From assembly GCF_000721705.1 (NCBI RefSeq), contig NZ_JOJL01000027.1, forward strand, positions 124,001 through 188,000: a stretch of 64,000 bases of DNA, in the 5' to 3' direction. Every line of letters begins with the position of its first letter. Position 1 is the stretch's first letter. This stretch comes from Actinoplanes subtropicus. Lineage in GTDB: Bacteria > Actinomycetota > Actinomycetes > Mycobacteriales > Micromonosporaceae. A program made the position numbers and the translations under genes. Shown piece after piece: positions 41,392 to 50,113 of this stretch. Under the pieces are notes generated by a model, which had not been told where the DNA came from, made no database searches, and worked only from the letters and a program-made list of their open reading frames with translations.

Positions 41392-43509
41392 TCAGGGAGA
41401 GTACGTCGTCGTACAGACCGTGCCGTTCAGGGTGAAGGAGGCCGGTGGCGGGTTCGCCCCGGTCTGATTGCCGACGAAGCCGAAGCTGGCCGTGTTGGCC
41501 CCGTTCGCGGCGAGGGTGGCGTTGTAGCCGGCTGGGGTGACGGTCACGTGCTGGCCGTCGGTGGCGAAGGTGGCGTTCCAGGTGCTGCCGGAGACCGACT
41601 CGGTGGTCGCGGGCAGGGTGAAGGCGAGCGTCCACCCGGTGATCGGATCGGGGCCGGTGTTGGTGACGCTGATGGAGGCCACGAAACCACTGCCCCAGCC
41701 GGCCGACAGGTCGTAGGTCACGGCGCAGGTGCTGGTGCGCGGCGTGCCGGTGACGAAGGTGACCGGCGGCGAGGGCAGCGACAGGTAACCCTTCTGGTCG
41801 GTGGCGAGCACGTTGAGGGTGTACGCGGTCCCGGGCAGCAAATTGCGGGCGGTGAAGGAGGTGGCCGTCGTGTCACCCAGCAGCACGCTGTTCGTGCCGA
41901 ACTGCTGGTACACCGCGTAGCGGGTGACGGCGCCGCCGGTGGACGGCTGCCAGGCGATCGTGGCACTGGCGTCCGTGACGGCGCTGACAGCCGGGTTGCC
42001 GGGTGAGGTCAGCCGGGTGCTGACCGGATTCGTCGCCGAGGGGTCCAGCTTCAGTGTCACGATCGAGTACGGCGGGATGACCAGGGTGTGCGCGGTGCCC
42101 TGCTGTGCGCTGCTGATCGCGGTGGACCGGGAGCCGACGGTGTAGACCGTCGGGGTGGCGGAGCTCGGTGTCCATCCGTCGTAGGTGAGATTCACCGCGT
42201 ACGCCGTAGTGGGGTCCTGGTTCATCAGTTCCACCGACAGCCGGCCGTCGGTGTTGCGGGCCGCGTGGACGGAGATCAACTGGTGGTCGGAGCCGGCCCG
42301 GATCAGGGTGTCGCCCGGCATGGCGACCTTGCTGAGCATCTGGAAGGCGTAGTACGGCGGGAACGGTGTATTCAGCGGCGGTTCGCAAACGTTGTCGCTG
42401 TTGCAATTGCCGCTGGAGATCATGCCGCCGTCGCCGTAGGAGGTGGTCCCGTCCGGCGCGGTGGTGACGCCGTTGTCCGGCATGCCGTTGCGGGTGTCCC
42501 AGTAGTCGATGTTGAACACGCCGTTCTCGAGCGCCGTGAGGTAGACGTCGGCGGTGAACAGCCCTCCCACCTGGGTGTCGGATTGGTAGTTCGACGCGGT
42601 CTCGGTCACCGCGATGCCGATGGTGGCCGCGTTCGGGCCGGCGTAGTGGTCGATCTTCTGGCGCAGCTGGGCCAGCTCGCCGGGCAGCAACCTGGTCTGC
42701 TGGAGTACGTCGGCCGCGGTGGTGTGGTTCGGGTAGTAATGCATGATCACGAAGTCGATGGCCGGCCCGGCGATCGTCAGCACGGTCCGGTTCCAGTCGC
42801 CCGGGTCGGCCGAGCCCACCACGCCGTCCGGCCAGTTTCCCGGATCGGTCACGACCGCACCGATCTTGATGCTCGGGTCGACGGCCTTCATCGCCTTGGC
42901 GTACTGAACGACCAGGTTGGCGTACGTGGTCGCGCTCTTGCTGTCGTGATAGTCCAGTTCCCAGTTCGCGCCGTAGTAGCCGTTGCCGAAGATCTCGTTG
43001 CCGATCTCCCAGTACTTCACGCCGTAGTTCTTCGTGACGTTGGCGTACCGGACCCAGTCGGCGGCCTCCTGCGGTGTGCCCGAGCCGTAGTTGGCGATCA
43101 GGATGGCCTGCGCGCCGATGGCCTGGGTGGTGTGCATGAACGAGTCGAAGTCCGTTCCCGGGGCCACATATCCGCCGCCGGAGACGGTGTTGGTCTGCCA
43201 GTGGTAGCCGTCGCCGTACGAGCCGCCCGGGTAGCGCATCATCCGTACCCCGGCCCGGCCGAGCAGGTCCACCGACGCCGCGGTGTTCATGTTGGTGTCC
43301 CAGACGGCCTGGTTGAGCCCGTACGCGGTGCTGGGCACCGCACCCAGACCCTCCCGGGCGTTGACCGTGACGCTGACCGCCGGGATGTCGCCCGGCGCCG
43401 CCCGTGCGGCCGTGCCGATCGCGAAACCGGCCGTGCCGGTGAGCACCGTTGCCAGCCCGACGGCCCAGAGACGGTTTCGATAGCGAGCGACAGAAGGCGA
43501 CAGCGACAT
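41392..43509 (-). CDS. Secreted alpha-L-arabinofuranosidase-like glycoside hydrolase with FN3 and CBM2
   Basis: This 705-residue secreted enzyme has a signal peptide (RLWAVGLATVLTGTAGFAIGTAARA). A (beta/alpha)8 clan-A catalytic domain of the GH51-like kind covers residues ~45-500, with acid/base Glu in KYWEIGNEIFGNG and nucleophile Glu in AVTETASNYQ. An FN3 domain (PAVSAVTDASATIAWQPSTG onward) and a C-terminal cellulose-binding CBM2 (CAVTYDLSAGWGSGFVASIS, GWTLAFTLP, GFVGNQTG) follow. It is predicted to release arabinose from arabinoxylan. It lies 21 bp after the GH62 gene, forming an operon under the CebR-type box. Confidence 0.85.
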   Translation of the reverse strand: MSLSPSVARYRNRLWAVGLATVLTGTAGFAIGTAARAAPGDIPAVSVTVNAREGLGAVPSTAYGLNQAVWDTNMNTAASVDLLGRAGVRMMRYPGGSYGDGYHWQTNTVSGGGYVAPGTDFDSFMHTTQAIGAQAILIANYGSGTPQEAADWVRYANVTKNYGVKYWEIGNEIFGNGYYGANWELDYHDSKSATTYANLVVQYAKAMKAVDPSIKIGAVVTDPGNWPDGVVGSADPGDWNRTVLTIAGPAIDFVIMHYYPNHTTAADVLQQTRLLPGELAQLRQKIDHYAGPNAATIGIAVTETASNYQSDTQVGGLFTADVYLTALENGVFNIDYWDTRNGMPDNGVTTAPDGTTSYGDGGMISSGNCNSDNVCEPPLNTPFPPYYAFQMLSKVAMPGDTLIRAGSDHQLISVHAARNTDGRLSVELMNQDPTTAYAVNLTYDGWTPSSATPTVYTVGSRSTAISSAQQGTAHTLVIPPYSIVTLKLDPSATNPVSTRLTSPGNPAVSAVTDASATIAWQPSTGGAVTRYAVYQQFGTNSVLLGDTTATSFTARNLLPGTAYTLNVLATDQKGYLSLPSPPVTFVTGTPRTSTCAVTYDLSAGWGSGFVASISVTNTGPDPITGWTLAFTLPATTESVSGSTWNATFATDGQHVTVTPAGYNATLAANGANTASFGFVGNQTGANPPPASFTLNGTVCTTTYSP

Positions 43510-43530
43510 GGCACGTCCGGTCCTTTCGCG

Positions 43531-44916
43531 TCAGCGCTGCAGGGTGAGCACGGCCGGCCGCCAGGGCAGCAGGTTGTAGCTGGTGCCGTCGGAACTGGGG
43601 CTGCGACCCTGGTAGAGCAACTGCAGGTTGCAGGGATCGATCGTCATGGTCTGGTCGGGGTTGTTGCGGACCAGGTCGCCGTGGCTGATGTCGTTGGTCC
43701 AGCTGGCGCCGCTGTTGGCCTTGCCCGCGAAGGGGTTGCTCTCGCTGGCGGCGTTCGGGGTCCACGAACCGCCCAGACTGGTCGCGGTGAACGAGCGGAA
43801 GTAGCGCCCGTTCGCGCCCATCGCCTCGACGATCATCAGGTACTGGTTCTGGCCCGCGACCTTGTACACCTGCACCGCTTCGAACAGGTTGGCGGTCGAG
43901 TCGCTCATCACCGTCGTGTAATTCGAGCCGAAGCTGCCCGGGAAGTTACCGATCGGCATGCTGGCCCGGTAGATGCTGCCGTTGTCGCCGGCGAAGAACA
44001 GGTACATGTTCTGGTCGTCGCCGATGAGCGTCTCGTCGATCGGGGCCGCGCCGCCGGAGAGGCTACCGGTGAACAGCGGCTGGTTCGACGACCAGCCGTT
44101 CGGATTGGTGGGGTCGCTCGCCGTCCGGTAGAAGAACGGCGTCGCACCCCACTGGGACGCGATCACCCAGATGTTCTTCGGCGCGAAGTAGAAAAGCGTC
44201 GGCGCCACGGTGCCGGAGGACATCCCGTTCTGACTGGCCGAGGCCATATCGGACCAGTTGGTGAACAGGCCGAAGTTCATCGAGCCGTACGAGCCCGCGG
44301 TGTCGGTCGTCGACGCGTAGACCAGATGCTTGCCGTTGTAGACCACGCTGGAGAAGTCCTTGAGCCCGACCCACCCCGACTTCGGGGCGGCCAGCGGACC
44401 GGTCGAAGTCCAGCGGTATGTCGACGGCAGAGTGCAGGTGCCGGGCGGGGTGGTCGGGGCCGTGGTGGGCGGCGTGGTCGGCCCGGTCGTCGGAGTGGTG
44501 CCGCCGGTGCACGCCACGCCGTTCAGGGCGAAACTTGTGGGCGCGGGGTTGCTGCCGGTCCATGAGCCGTTGAAACCGAACGACACCGCGCCGTTGGTCG
44601 GCACTGACGCGTTGTAGCTCATGTTCTTGGCCGTGACCGCGGAACCGCTCTGCGTCAACGACGTGTTCCACGCCTGGGTCACCGTTTGCCCGGCACCGAA
44701 CGACCAGGTCAGCGTCCAACCGGTCAACGGATCACCCAGGTTGGTGATCGCCACGTTGGCGCCGAACCCGCCCTGCCACTGCGACGACACCGCATAGTCC
44801 ACCGAACAGCCCGCGGTCGCCGCGTCGGCCGGCAACGCCACGACGACCGCCGCCGACGCCAGCCCCAAGACGCCGGCCAGCACCGCGCCGACATTGACCG
44901 CTCTGAATCTCGTCAT
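43531..44916 (-). CDS. Secreted GH62 alpha-L-arabinofuranosidase with N-terminal CBM2
   Basis: This 461-residue protein has a signal peptide ([22 protein letters not shown]), then CBM2 ([54 protein letters not shown]). A Thr/Pro linker leads to the five-bladed GH62 catalytic domain. Its hallmarks are [80 protein letters not shown] and [20 protein letters not shown]. It removes arabinose side chains from arabinoxylan on cellulose-rich material. A GGAG ribosome site precedes ATG 44916. It is the first gene of the operon. Confidence 0.95.
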   Translation of the reverse strand: MTRFRAVNVGAVLAGVLGLASAAVVVALPADAATAGCSVDYAVSSQWQGGFGANVAITNLGDPLTGWTLTWSFGAGQTVTQAWNTSLTQSGSAVTAKNMSYNASVPTNGAVSFGFNGSWTGSNPAPTSFALNGVACTGGTTPTTGPTTPPTTAPTTPPGTCTLPSTYRWTSTGPLAAPKSGWVGLKDFSSVVYNGKHLVYASTTDTAGSYGSMNFGLFTNWSDMASASQNGMSSGTVAPTLFYFAPKNIWVIASQWGATPFFYRTASDPTNPNGWSSNQPLFTGSLSGGAAPIDETLIGDDQNMYLFFAGDNGSIYRASMPIGNFPGSFGSNYTTVMSDSTANLFEAVQVYKVAGQNQYLMIVEAMGANGRYFRSFTATSLGGSWTPNAASESNPFAGKANSGASWTNDISHGDLVRNNPDQTMTIDPCNLQLLYQGRSPSSDGTSYNLLPWRPAVLTLQR

Positions 44917-44964
44917 CGCTGTTCTCCTGACCCGAACGGCCGCCTACGCATTGACCGGAGCGGA

Positions 44965-44978
44965 TGGGAGCGCTCCCA
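44965..44978. promoter_or_regulatory. CebR-type operator, perfect 14-bp palindrome
   Basis: TGGGAGCGCTCCCA is identical to the consensus bound by the LacI-family repressor CebR in streptomycetes, which is released by cello-oligosaccharides. It lies 49 bp upstream of the GH62 start. The two CBM2-bearing arabinofuranosidases would then be induced together with the cellulose system. Confidence 0.85.
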
Positions 44979-45202
44979 TAGAGCCTGTCATGTTGCCAGA
45001 ATGCTGCTGCATGTTCAAGACGTCTTTCCGGGGAGACTCGAGGCCGCCGAGTCGGCAAGGAGCTCTTCCCTGACAACGCCGGTGCTGAATCGGCCGCAAC
45101 GAGTTTTCATTGCCGGGTATTCGCATTATGGGAAGGCACGTGACATCACATCCACCGTGCCGGCCCGGGCTCGTCCCAGGTTCTGGTGACCCGGCCCCGT
45201 CG

Positions 45203-45478
45203 TCACGACGAGCCGAGCAGCTCGGCCACCGTCCGGACGGGCACCAGCGCGCCGGCCGCCGCCGCGAGCTTCTCGTCCATCGTCACCAGAGCCGCCGTCG
45301 AGCATCTTCCGCGCGGTGCGGACGTCGCTCGCTCCCGCCCGGACCGAGGCGTGGGCCTGCGGGAGTGCTTGTGCGAGCGCAGCAGCGCGGGAGCGATCAG
45401 CGCGTGCCCGGCCGGGACCGGCGACCGGTCGGTCACGAGCCGGACGGCCACCGGGACGTCGATGACGAACGTGGACAT
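45203..45478 (-). pseudogene. VapC-like PIN-domain toxin, degenerate
   Basis: The N-terminus MSTFVIDVPVAVRLVTDRSP followed by AGHALIAPALLRS is the start of a PIN-domain ribonuclease (first acidic residue in VIDV). The C-terminal ALVTMDEKLAAAAGALVPV contains the last acidic strand (VTxDEKL). The middle is in another frame (ALAQALPQAHASVRAGASDV) and has lost the central helices and catalytic acid block. No VapB antitoxin gene is seen upstream. It is a broken toxin gene. Confidence 0.65.
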
Positions 45479-45583
45479 GGGCGCAGCCTTCCCAGGCGCC
45501 GGCCGGGCGAGGGCCGGTCAGCGTCGAGCCTCCTCCCCCGCGGCGGTGAGCCGTGCGCGATGTGATCACCGCCTCGGCCGCCG

Positions 45584-45826
45584 CTACGGTCGGCAGCAGG
45601 TCGGTCCCGGCTCGAGGTACACCGGCCGGATCCCGTTCATGCGCAGCCACATGTCGTGATTGAAGTAGTGCGGCTGCCGGGCGACCGTGCCGATGTGCTC
45701 GATCACCTCGGGCGCCGCCGGGTACCGCGGCGCCGCCTGAGCGAGATCGAGCAGGTCGCGCTTCCTTGCCCGGTACTCGAGGACTTCGTACGCCGCGCCG
45801 ATGGGTGAGTCGATCTGCCGCACCAC
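45584..45826 (-). CDS. Small uncharacterised ORF, probably a gene fragment
   Basis: This 80-residue frame (MVRQIDSPIGAAYEVLEYRA, then VIEHIGTVARQPHYFNHDMW, ending PVYLEPGPTCCRP) has plausible codon use. It has no ribosome site and no family I recognise. A neighbouring frame upstream (ERVVRLTPQW) may be its lost N-terminus, so it could be a frameshifted relic. Confidence 0.35.
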   Translation of the reverse strand: MVRQIDSPIGAAYEVLEYRARKRDLLDLAQAAPRYPAAPEVIEHIGTVARQPHYFNHDMWLRMNGIRPVYLEPGPTCCRP

Positions 45827-46115
45827 TGCGGGGTCAGCCGCACCACGCGCTCCTTACCACGCTGCCGGGATGGCGTTGGCGGCCACCCGGTCATTCGCGA
45901 CGGTGACCCCTCAAGACAGCGGTCACGGGCCCGGGCCGCCCGTCCCCGATAAAGGGACAGGTACCGGACCTCGTTCGCCGCCCGCGGTTTTGTCGAACCC
46001 GCGGTGACCCGCGCGGTTCCGTGGGATCGGTTTCACGGTCGCGACCAACGGCCAATGGACGTTGCCATCGGTCTCCTGCAGTAGGTGACGTCGTGTCCGC
46101 CGGGCAGCGCCTGGA
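45827..46115. other. Degenerate intergenic stretch
   Basis: I see no intact gene, RNA or repeat in these 289 bp between gene relics inside the putative island. Confidence 0.4.
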
Positions 46116-46337
46116 TCAGCAGTTCACGGCCGGTGGCGCCGGTACCCCGAGAATGAGCAGTTCATGCGAAGTCTTCGACGTGGTCTTTCGGCGAACATGA
46201 CCGGGTCGTCCGCAGCCGGGATGCCGTGCAGCCGCATGACCGTCGCGGGCTCGCCGCGGTCCGTCGGCGTCGGGCCGGAACAGCCGGCCGCGCAGGGTGA
46301 CGCCTTCGGCGTCGATCTCGACATCATGCATGGTCAT
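46116..46337 (-). pseudogene. Alpha/beta-hydrolase N-terminal relic
   Basis: From ATG 46337 the frame reads MTMHDVEIDAEGVTLRGRLF, RPDADGP, the usual opening of a dienelactone-hydrolase-like alpha/beta hydrolase. It then breaks; a shifted frame gives EPATVMRLHGIPAADDPVMF, a corrupted form of the strand-turn (VVMxHG) that follows. No nucleophile elbow is present. Just upstream (46370-46470) another minus frame ends ATFDRSIRLARLVGPVNLAR, which may be the tail of a different lost gene. Confidence 0.5.
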
Positions 46338-46626
46338 GGGTCGGCTCCCGGTTCTCAGTGGGACGTGATGGGGGTGTGGCGGTCCCGGAGTGCTTTGCGG
46401 GCGAGGTTGACCGGCCCGACGAGCCGGGCGAGGCGGATGGACCGGTCGAAGGTGGCCTTCCCGGGGCGAGCGCCAACCGGGTTCGGCGCCCGTAGCGGCG
46501 GCCGACCGCTCCGGCCGTGCTCTCGTCCCCACGGATGACGAACGCCTCCGGGCGTCGATCATGGGGTAGGTCATCATGACGCGGGTGCCGACGGGGAGGA
46601 TCCCCGCCGGCACCGGTGGTGCGGGC

Positions 46627-47291
46627 CTACTTGACGGCGAATGCTTCGGCGTAGGTGTAGCCGGTGACGTGGTGGCCGCCGTAGGTTCCGGTGACCTTCG
46701 CGCTGCCTTCGTAGCGCGGGAAGGGGGCCAGCAGTTCCTGGTTGTCGGCGGTCACGGTGACGGTCAGTGTGGCGTGGCGGGCGGGGATCGTGACGGTCCA
46801 GCGGGTCGCGTACCGGTTACCGCTGACCGGGCTGGTCCAGAGGCTCGACGGGTCGTACGCCGTGGTGACCGTGGTGACGGTGTGGGTGCCGTCCGGGCTC
46901 AGGATGGTGGCGAAGGCGTTTCTGGTCTTGCCCCGCTGGTCCCACAGGCTGACCTTGTCGCCGTTGGACAGGTTGAGGTCCATCCACGTCCACGAGCTGG
47001 GCTGGGTTTGCCTGTCGGGCAGCGGCCCCCACTGCCGATCGAACCAGGACTCGCCGTGAACCCCGGCTGGGTGCGCCCGTCGAGGGTCAGAGTTCCGGTG
47101 GTGTCCACCGTGGGGATGCTGTATTCGTCGTTGCCGTATCGCGGGTCACCGAACATGGCGAAGTAGCCGGTTCCCCCGTTGTAGAGGACGTTGCCGCGCG
47201 GGCGCAGGGTGACGTCGATGGATCCCTCCGGCACCGTGGCGTGCAGGGTCATCTGGTTGATGTCGCCGGTCCAGGTGATGTTGCTGGCCAT
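46627..47291 (-). pseudogene. AttH / carotenoid 1,2-hydratase-like lipocalin protein, truncated and frameshifted
   Basis: The upstream part (47291-47060) reads MASNITWTGDINQMTLHATV, VTLRPRGNVLYNGGTGYFAM and NDEYSIPTVDTTGTLTLDGR. After a frameshift near 47060 the other frame gives GESWFDRQWGPL, WTWMDLNLSNGDKVSLWDQR and TGYTYAEAFAVK. The order of motifs (GexSWxDxxWG, then WxWMdLxLxdG) is that of AttH-type lipocalin-fold proteins. The N-terminal half is missing: the sequence is cut at the CCATGG at 47288-47293, where the opposite-strand TetR fragment also begins. Confidence 0.65.
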
Positions 47292-47583
47292 GGCCTCCGA
47301 CGACTTCGCCCGGCGGTGGCGCGACGCCAACGCCGCCAACATCGAGCAACTCGCCGACCACCTGCGCGAGGCACGAGCCCACGGCTGCCTTCCCGGGCAG
47401 AACCCCCGCCTGGCCGCCGCCGCCCTGTCGGCGATGCTGGAACACGCCTGCCTGACCTGGGGCAACCCGGACTGGCGCCCACCACACCTACCCGACGACC
47501 CCGAACAGGCCATCGACGCCCTGACAGCCCTCGCGCTGGGCGGCATAGCGGGAAACGACGCGATCCCCTCGCAGCCACGGTGA
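47290..47583 (+). pseudogene. TetR/AcrR-family regulator, C-terminal fragment
   Basis: The 97 residues from ATG 47290 (DDFARRWRDANAANIEQLAD, HLREARAHGCLPGQNPRLAA, ALSAMLEHACLTWGNPDW, AIDALTALALGGIAG) match only the C-terminal ligand-binding half of a TetR regulator. The DNA-binding half is absent. The fragment begins at the point where the opposite-strand AttH gene is cut. Confidence 0.65.
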
Positions 47584-47709
47584 CAGCCCCACCAGCGCGC
47601 ACCGGCAACCATGATCGACGAGCCGGCACCGCCTCCGTCCGCGCGACCGGAATCGCGACCGGAACGCCGGGCCGGGCGACGGGTGCCGACGGCGGAGTCG
47701 CTCGTCTTC

Positions 47710-48087
47710 TCACGTACGGCCGCGGAAGGTCGATGATCCTGGTGCGCCCACCGCTCTCACCGTCCCAGGAGCGCCATGATCGTGCGCCCGGACGCCGCCG
47801 CTGGCCAGCCCCAACCCGAAGCCGAGCCACGGGTCCTCGGCCGCGCAACCGGCCTCGACGATGCCCCGGCAGGCCCGCACCTCGTCGGCGAGCGCCGCCT
47901 CGACGAGCACCTGCTTCGTCGGAAAGCGGCGGTAGAGGGTCGCGGGACCCACTCCCGCGCGACGAGCGACCTGGCGCATGGTGACCCCGAGTCCGTGCTC
48001 GGCGAACAACGCGCGAGCCGAATCAAGAACTCGATCGCGGTTCTCCCGCGCGTCGGCGCGAAGCAGATGAGGCACTTGCTCGCTCAT
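47710..48087 (-). pseudogene. TetR-family regulator, C-terminally truncated
   Basis: The start ATG 48087 and the complete TetR HTH are present (RDRVLDSARALFAEHGLGVT, MRQVARRAGVGPATLYRRFP, TKQVLVEAALADEV). The protein then loses homology after EDPWLGFGLGL and ends at residue 125, where ~190 are usual. It retains DNA-binding but probably not the dimerisation/ligand part. It is divergent from the quinone oxidoreductase and has a palindrome upstream. I call it a pseudogene, though a truncated DNA-binding protein could still be made. Confidence 0.6.
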
Positions 48088-48106
48088 CCTTCTCACTTCC
48101 TCCAAG

Positions 48107-48122
48107 TGGACGCCAGCGTCCA
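48107..48122. promoter_or_regulatory. TetR-type operator palindrome
   Basis: TGGACGC-CA-GCGTCCA is a 7-2-7 inverted repeat between the divergent tetR and quinone oxidoreductase genes, followed by another half-site (TTAGCGTCC, 48123-48131). Confidence 0.65.
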
Positions 48123-48171
48123 TTAGCGTCCCCGCCGTACGACGTCGGCGGTGCCGGAGACGGAAGTAGCG

Positions 48172-49134
48172 GTGCGAGCAGTGGCAATCCAAGCTTTCGG
48201 GGATCCCGGCGGCATGGCGACGATCGAGGTCCCCGCACCGCGGGCCGGCTCCGGGCAGGTGGTCATCGAGACCGAGGCGATCGGGGTCGGCGGGGTCGAT
48301 GCCGTCATCCGCCGCGGGACCCTGGGCGGCTACGGGTTCACGACCGGACTGATTCCGGGCAGCGAGGTCGCAGGGCGGGTGACGGCGGTCGGCACTGATG
48401 TCGGCGAGTCTTGGCTGGGTCGCCGCGTGTGGGCGTTCACCGGAACCGGCGGCGGATACGCCGAGCAAGCCCTCGCCCGGATCGCCGACGTCGTCGCGCT
48501 CCCCCACGACCTGAGCTCCATCGACGCGGTGACTCTCGGAAGCGCGGCCCCCGTCGCACATTTCGCTCTCACCCACGCGCACTTCGCACCGGGTGAGTCC
48601 GTGCTGGTGCGCGGCGCATCGGGCAGCATCGGCATCGCGACCGTGCAGATCGCCGCACGCGGCGGGGCGGAAATGATCGCGGTGACGACGTCGTCGCCCG
48701 AGCGTGGGGGCCTGCTTCGTGGGCTCGGCGCGACCCACGTCCTCGACCGCTCCGGGGCGGGGGGTCCGACAACGCCGGAAACGTACGACGTCGTCATCGA
48801 CATCGTCGGTGGACCCGACCTGCCGAGCTTCATCGACCGACTCGCTCCGAACGGGCGCACGGTGATCGTTGGCGTGGTGGCGGGGATGCCCCCGACGGAC
48901 TTCGGCATGCGCCTGATCGCCGCGTTCCAGAAGTCCCGCTCGCTGGCCAAGTTCAGTCTCGATACTGTTCCGGTTGCCGCCAGGGACGCGGTCCGCCAGG
49001 AGCAGTTCGCCGCTGCCGCCAGCGGCGAGTCGCACGCGGTCGGGCACGCCGTGCTGCCGCTGAACCAAGCCGCCGAAGCGCATCGACAGATGGACGCCGG
49101 TGAAGTGTTCGGGCGTATCGTCCTCACGCCCTGA
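48172..49134 (+). CDS. Medium-chain dehydrogenase/reductase, NADPH:quinone oxidoreductase-like
   Basis: This 320-residue zinc-free MDR protein has a GroES-like N-terminal domain (RAVAIQAFGDPGGMATIEVP, GLIPGSEVAGRVTAVGTDVG) and a Rossmann domain with LVRGASGSIGIATVQIAA and VIDIVGGPDL. The end HRQMDAGEVFGRIVLTP is typical. Catalytic zinc cysteines are absent, as in quinone reductases. I chose GTG 48172 so that the protein starts MRAVAIQAFG. It is probably induced when the divergent TetR protein releases its operator; the TetR gene is now truncated, which may leave it constitutive. Confidence 0.88.
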   Translation: MRAVAIQAFGDPGGMATIEVPAPRAGSGQVVIETEAIGVGGVDAVIRRGTLGGYGFTTGLIPGSEVAGRVTAVGTDVGESWLGRRVWAFTGTGGGYAEQALARIADVVALPHDLSSIDAVTLGSAAPVAHFALTHAHFAPGESVLVRGASGSIGIATVQIAARGGAEMIAVTTSSPERGGLLRGLGATHVLDRSGAGGPTTPETYDVVIDIVGGPDLPSFIDRLAPNGRTVIVGVVAGMPPTDFGMRLIAAFQKSRSLAKFSLDTVPVAARDAVRQEQFAAAASGESHAVGHAVLPLNQAAEAHRQMDAGEVFGRIVLTP

Positions 49135-49450
49135 CTCCTCAGCGGGGCGCGTATTCGGATCTTGTTCAGGACCGGTACGGGGCCGGGGTCAGCAACAGAT
49201 TCGGGTCGGTGGCGGTGGTGTGTAGGCGGCGCTGAGCACATGACCCTGCGCGCCGCCCACGTCACCAGAGGAGACGCTGTGCAATCGGGGCTCCCGTAGA
49301 GACGGCGAGCCTGCGGGCGCGGACCACCAGCATGGGTTGTCGGCGGCTCAGGGTGGCGACCACCGACGAGCCGGGCTTCCACCGGCGGATCGGCAGCGGG
49401 TTGTCCGGCCGGTGGAAACGGCTGTCGAGGGGCCGATGACCGGGCTGACG
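49135..49450. other. Intergenic stretch, nothing assignable
   Basis: In these 316 bp between the convergent oxidoreductase and response-regulator genes I find no convincing frame, RNA or operator. Confidence 0.45.
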
Positions 49451-50113
49451 TCAGTCGCCGGGCTGGACGAGGCCGATGCGGTAGGCGAAGACCACCGCCT
49501 GGACGCGGTCGCGCAGGTCGAGCTTCATCAGGATGCGGGAGACGTACGTCTTCACGGTCTCGCCGCCGATGACCAGGGTGGCCGCGATCTCGGGGTTGGA
49601 CAGGCCGGTGGCGATCAGGCGGAGCACCTCGCGTTCGCGCGGGGTGAGGGCGTCGACCGCGGAGCCGGCGGTCGTGGCGGGGCGGATGCGGGTGGCGTAG
49701 CGGCCGATCAGTCGGCGGGTGACTGCCGGGGCCAGCAGTGCCTCGCCGCGGGCGACCGTGCGGACCGCGTCGATCAGCTGGGGTGGGTCGGCGTCCTTGA
49801 GCAGGAAGCCGCTCGCGCCGGCGCGGAGGGCGTCGTAGACGTGTTCGTCGACGTTGAACGTGGTCACGACCAGGACCTTGGCCGGGTCGGTGACGCCGGT
49901 GCCGGCCAGGGCGCGGGTCGCCTCGATGCCGTCCATGACCGGCATGCGGATGTCCATCACGACCACCTCCGGCTTGAGGCGGCGGGCCTGCTCGACGGCG
50001 GCCCGGCCGTCGGTGGCCTCGCCGACGACCGTGATGTCGGGCTGGGCGTCGAGGATGGTGACGAACCCGGTGCGGACGAGGGCCTGGTCGTCGCAGACCA
50101 GCACGGTGATCAT
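49451..50113 (-). CDS. NarL/FixJ-family response regulator
   Basis: This 220-residue two-component regulator has a receiver domain (ITVLVCDDQALVRTGF) with phospho-acceptor Asp54 (VVVMDIRMPVMDG), FLLKDADPPQLIDAV, and a LuxR-type HTH (LTPREREVLRLIATGLSNPE, IAATLVIGGETVKTYVSRIL). It overlaps the histidine kinase gene by 4 bp (ATGA) and is co-transcribed after it. The target is unknown; the adjacent CPBP protease is a candidate. Confidence 0.94.
   Translation of the reverse strand: MITVLVCDDQALVRTGFVTILDAQPDITVVGEATDGRAAVEQARRLKPEVVVMDIRMPVMDGIEATRALAGTGVTDPAKVLVVTTFNVDEHVYDALRAGASGFLLKDADPPQLIDAVRTVARGEALLAPAVTRRLIGRYATRIRPATTAGSAVDALTPREREVLRLIATGLSNPEIAATLVIGGETVKTYVSRILMKLDLRDRVQAVVFAYRIGLVQPGD

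Noticed and set aside
41873..43765. A 630-codon minus-strand frame over the arabinofuranosidase
   Set aside because: It is the shifted frame of the GH51-type enzyme, which has signal peptide, catalytic and CBM2 motifs in its own frame.
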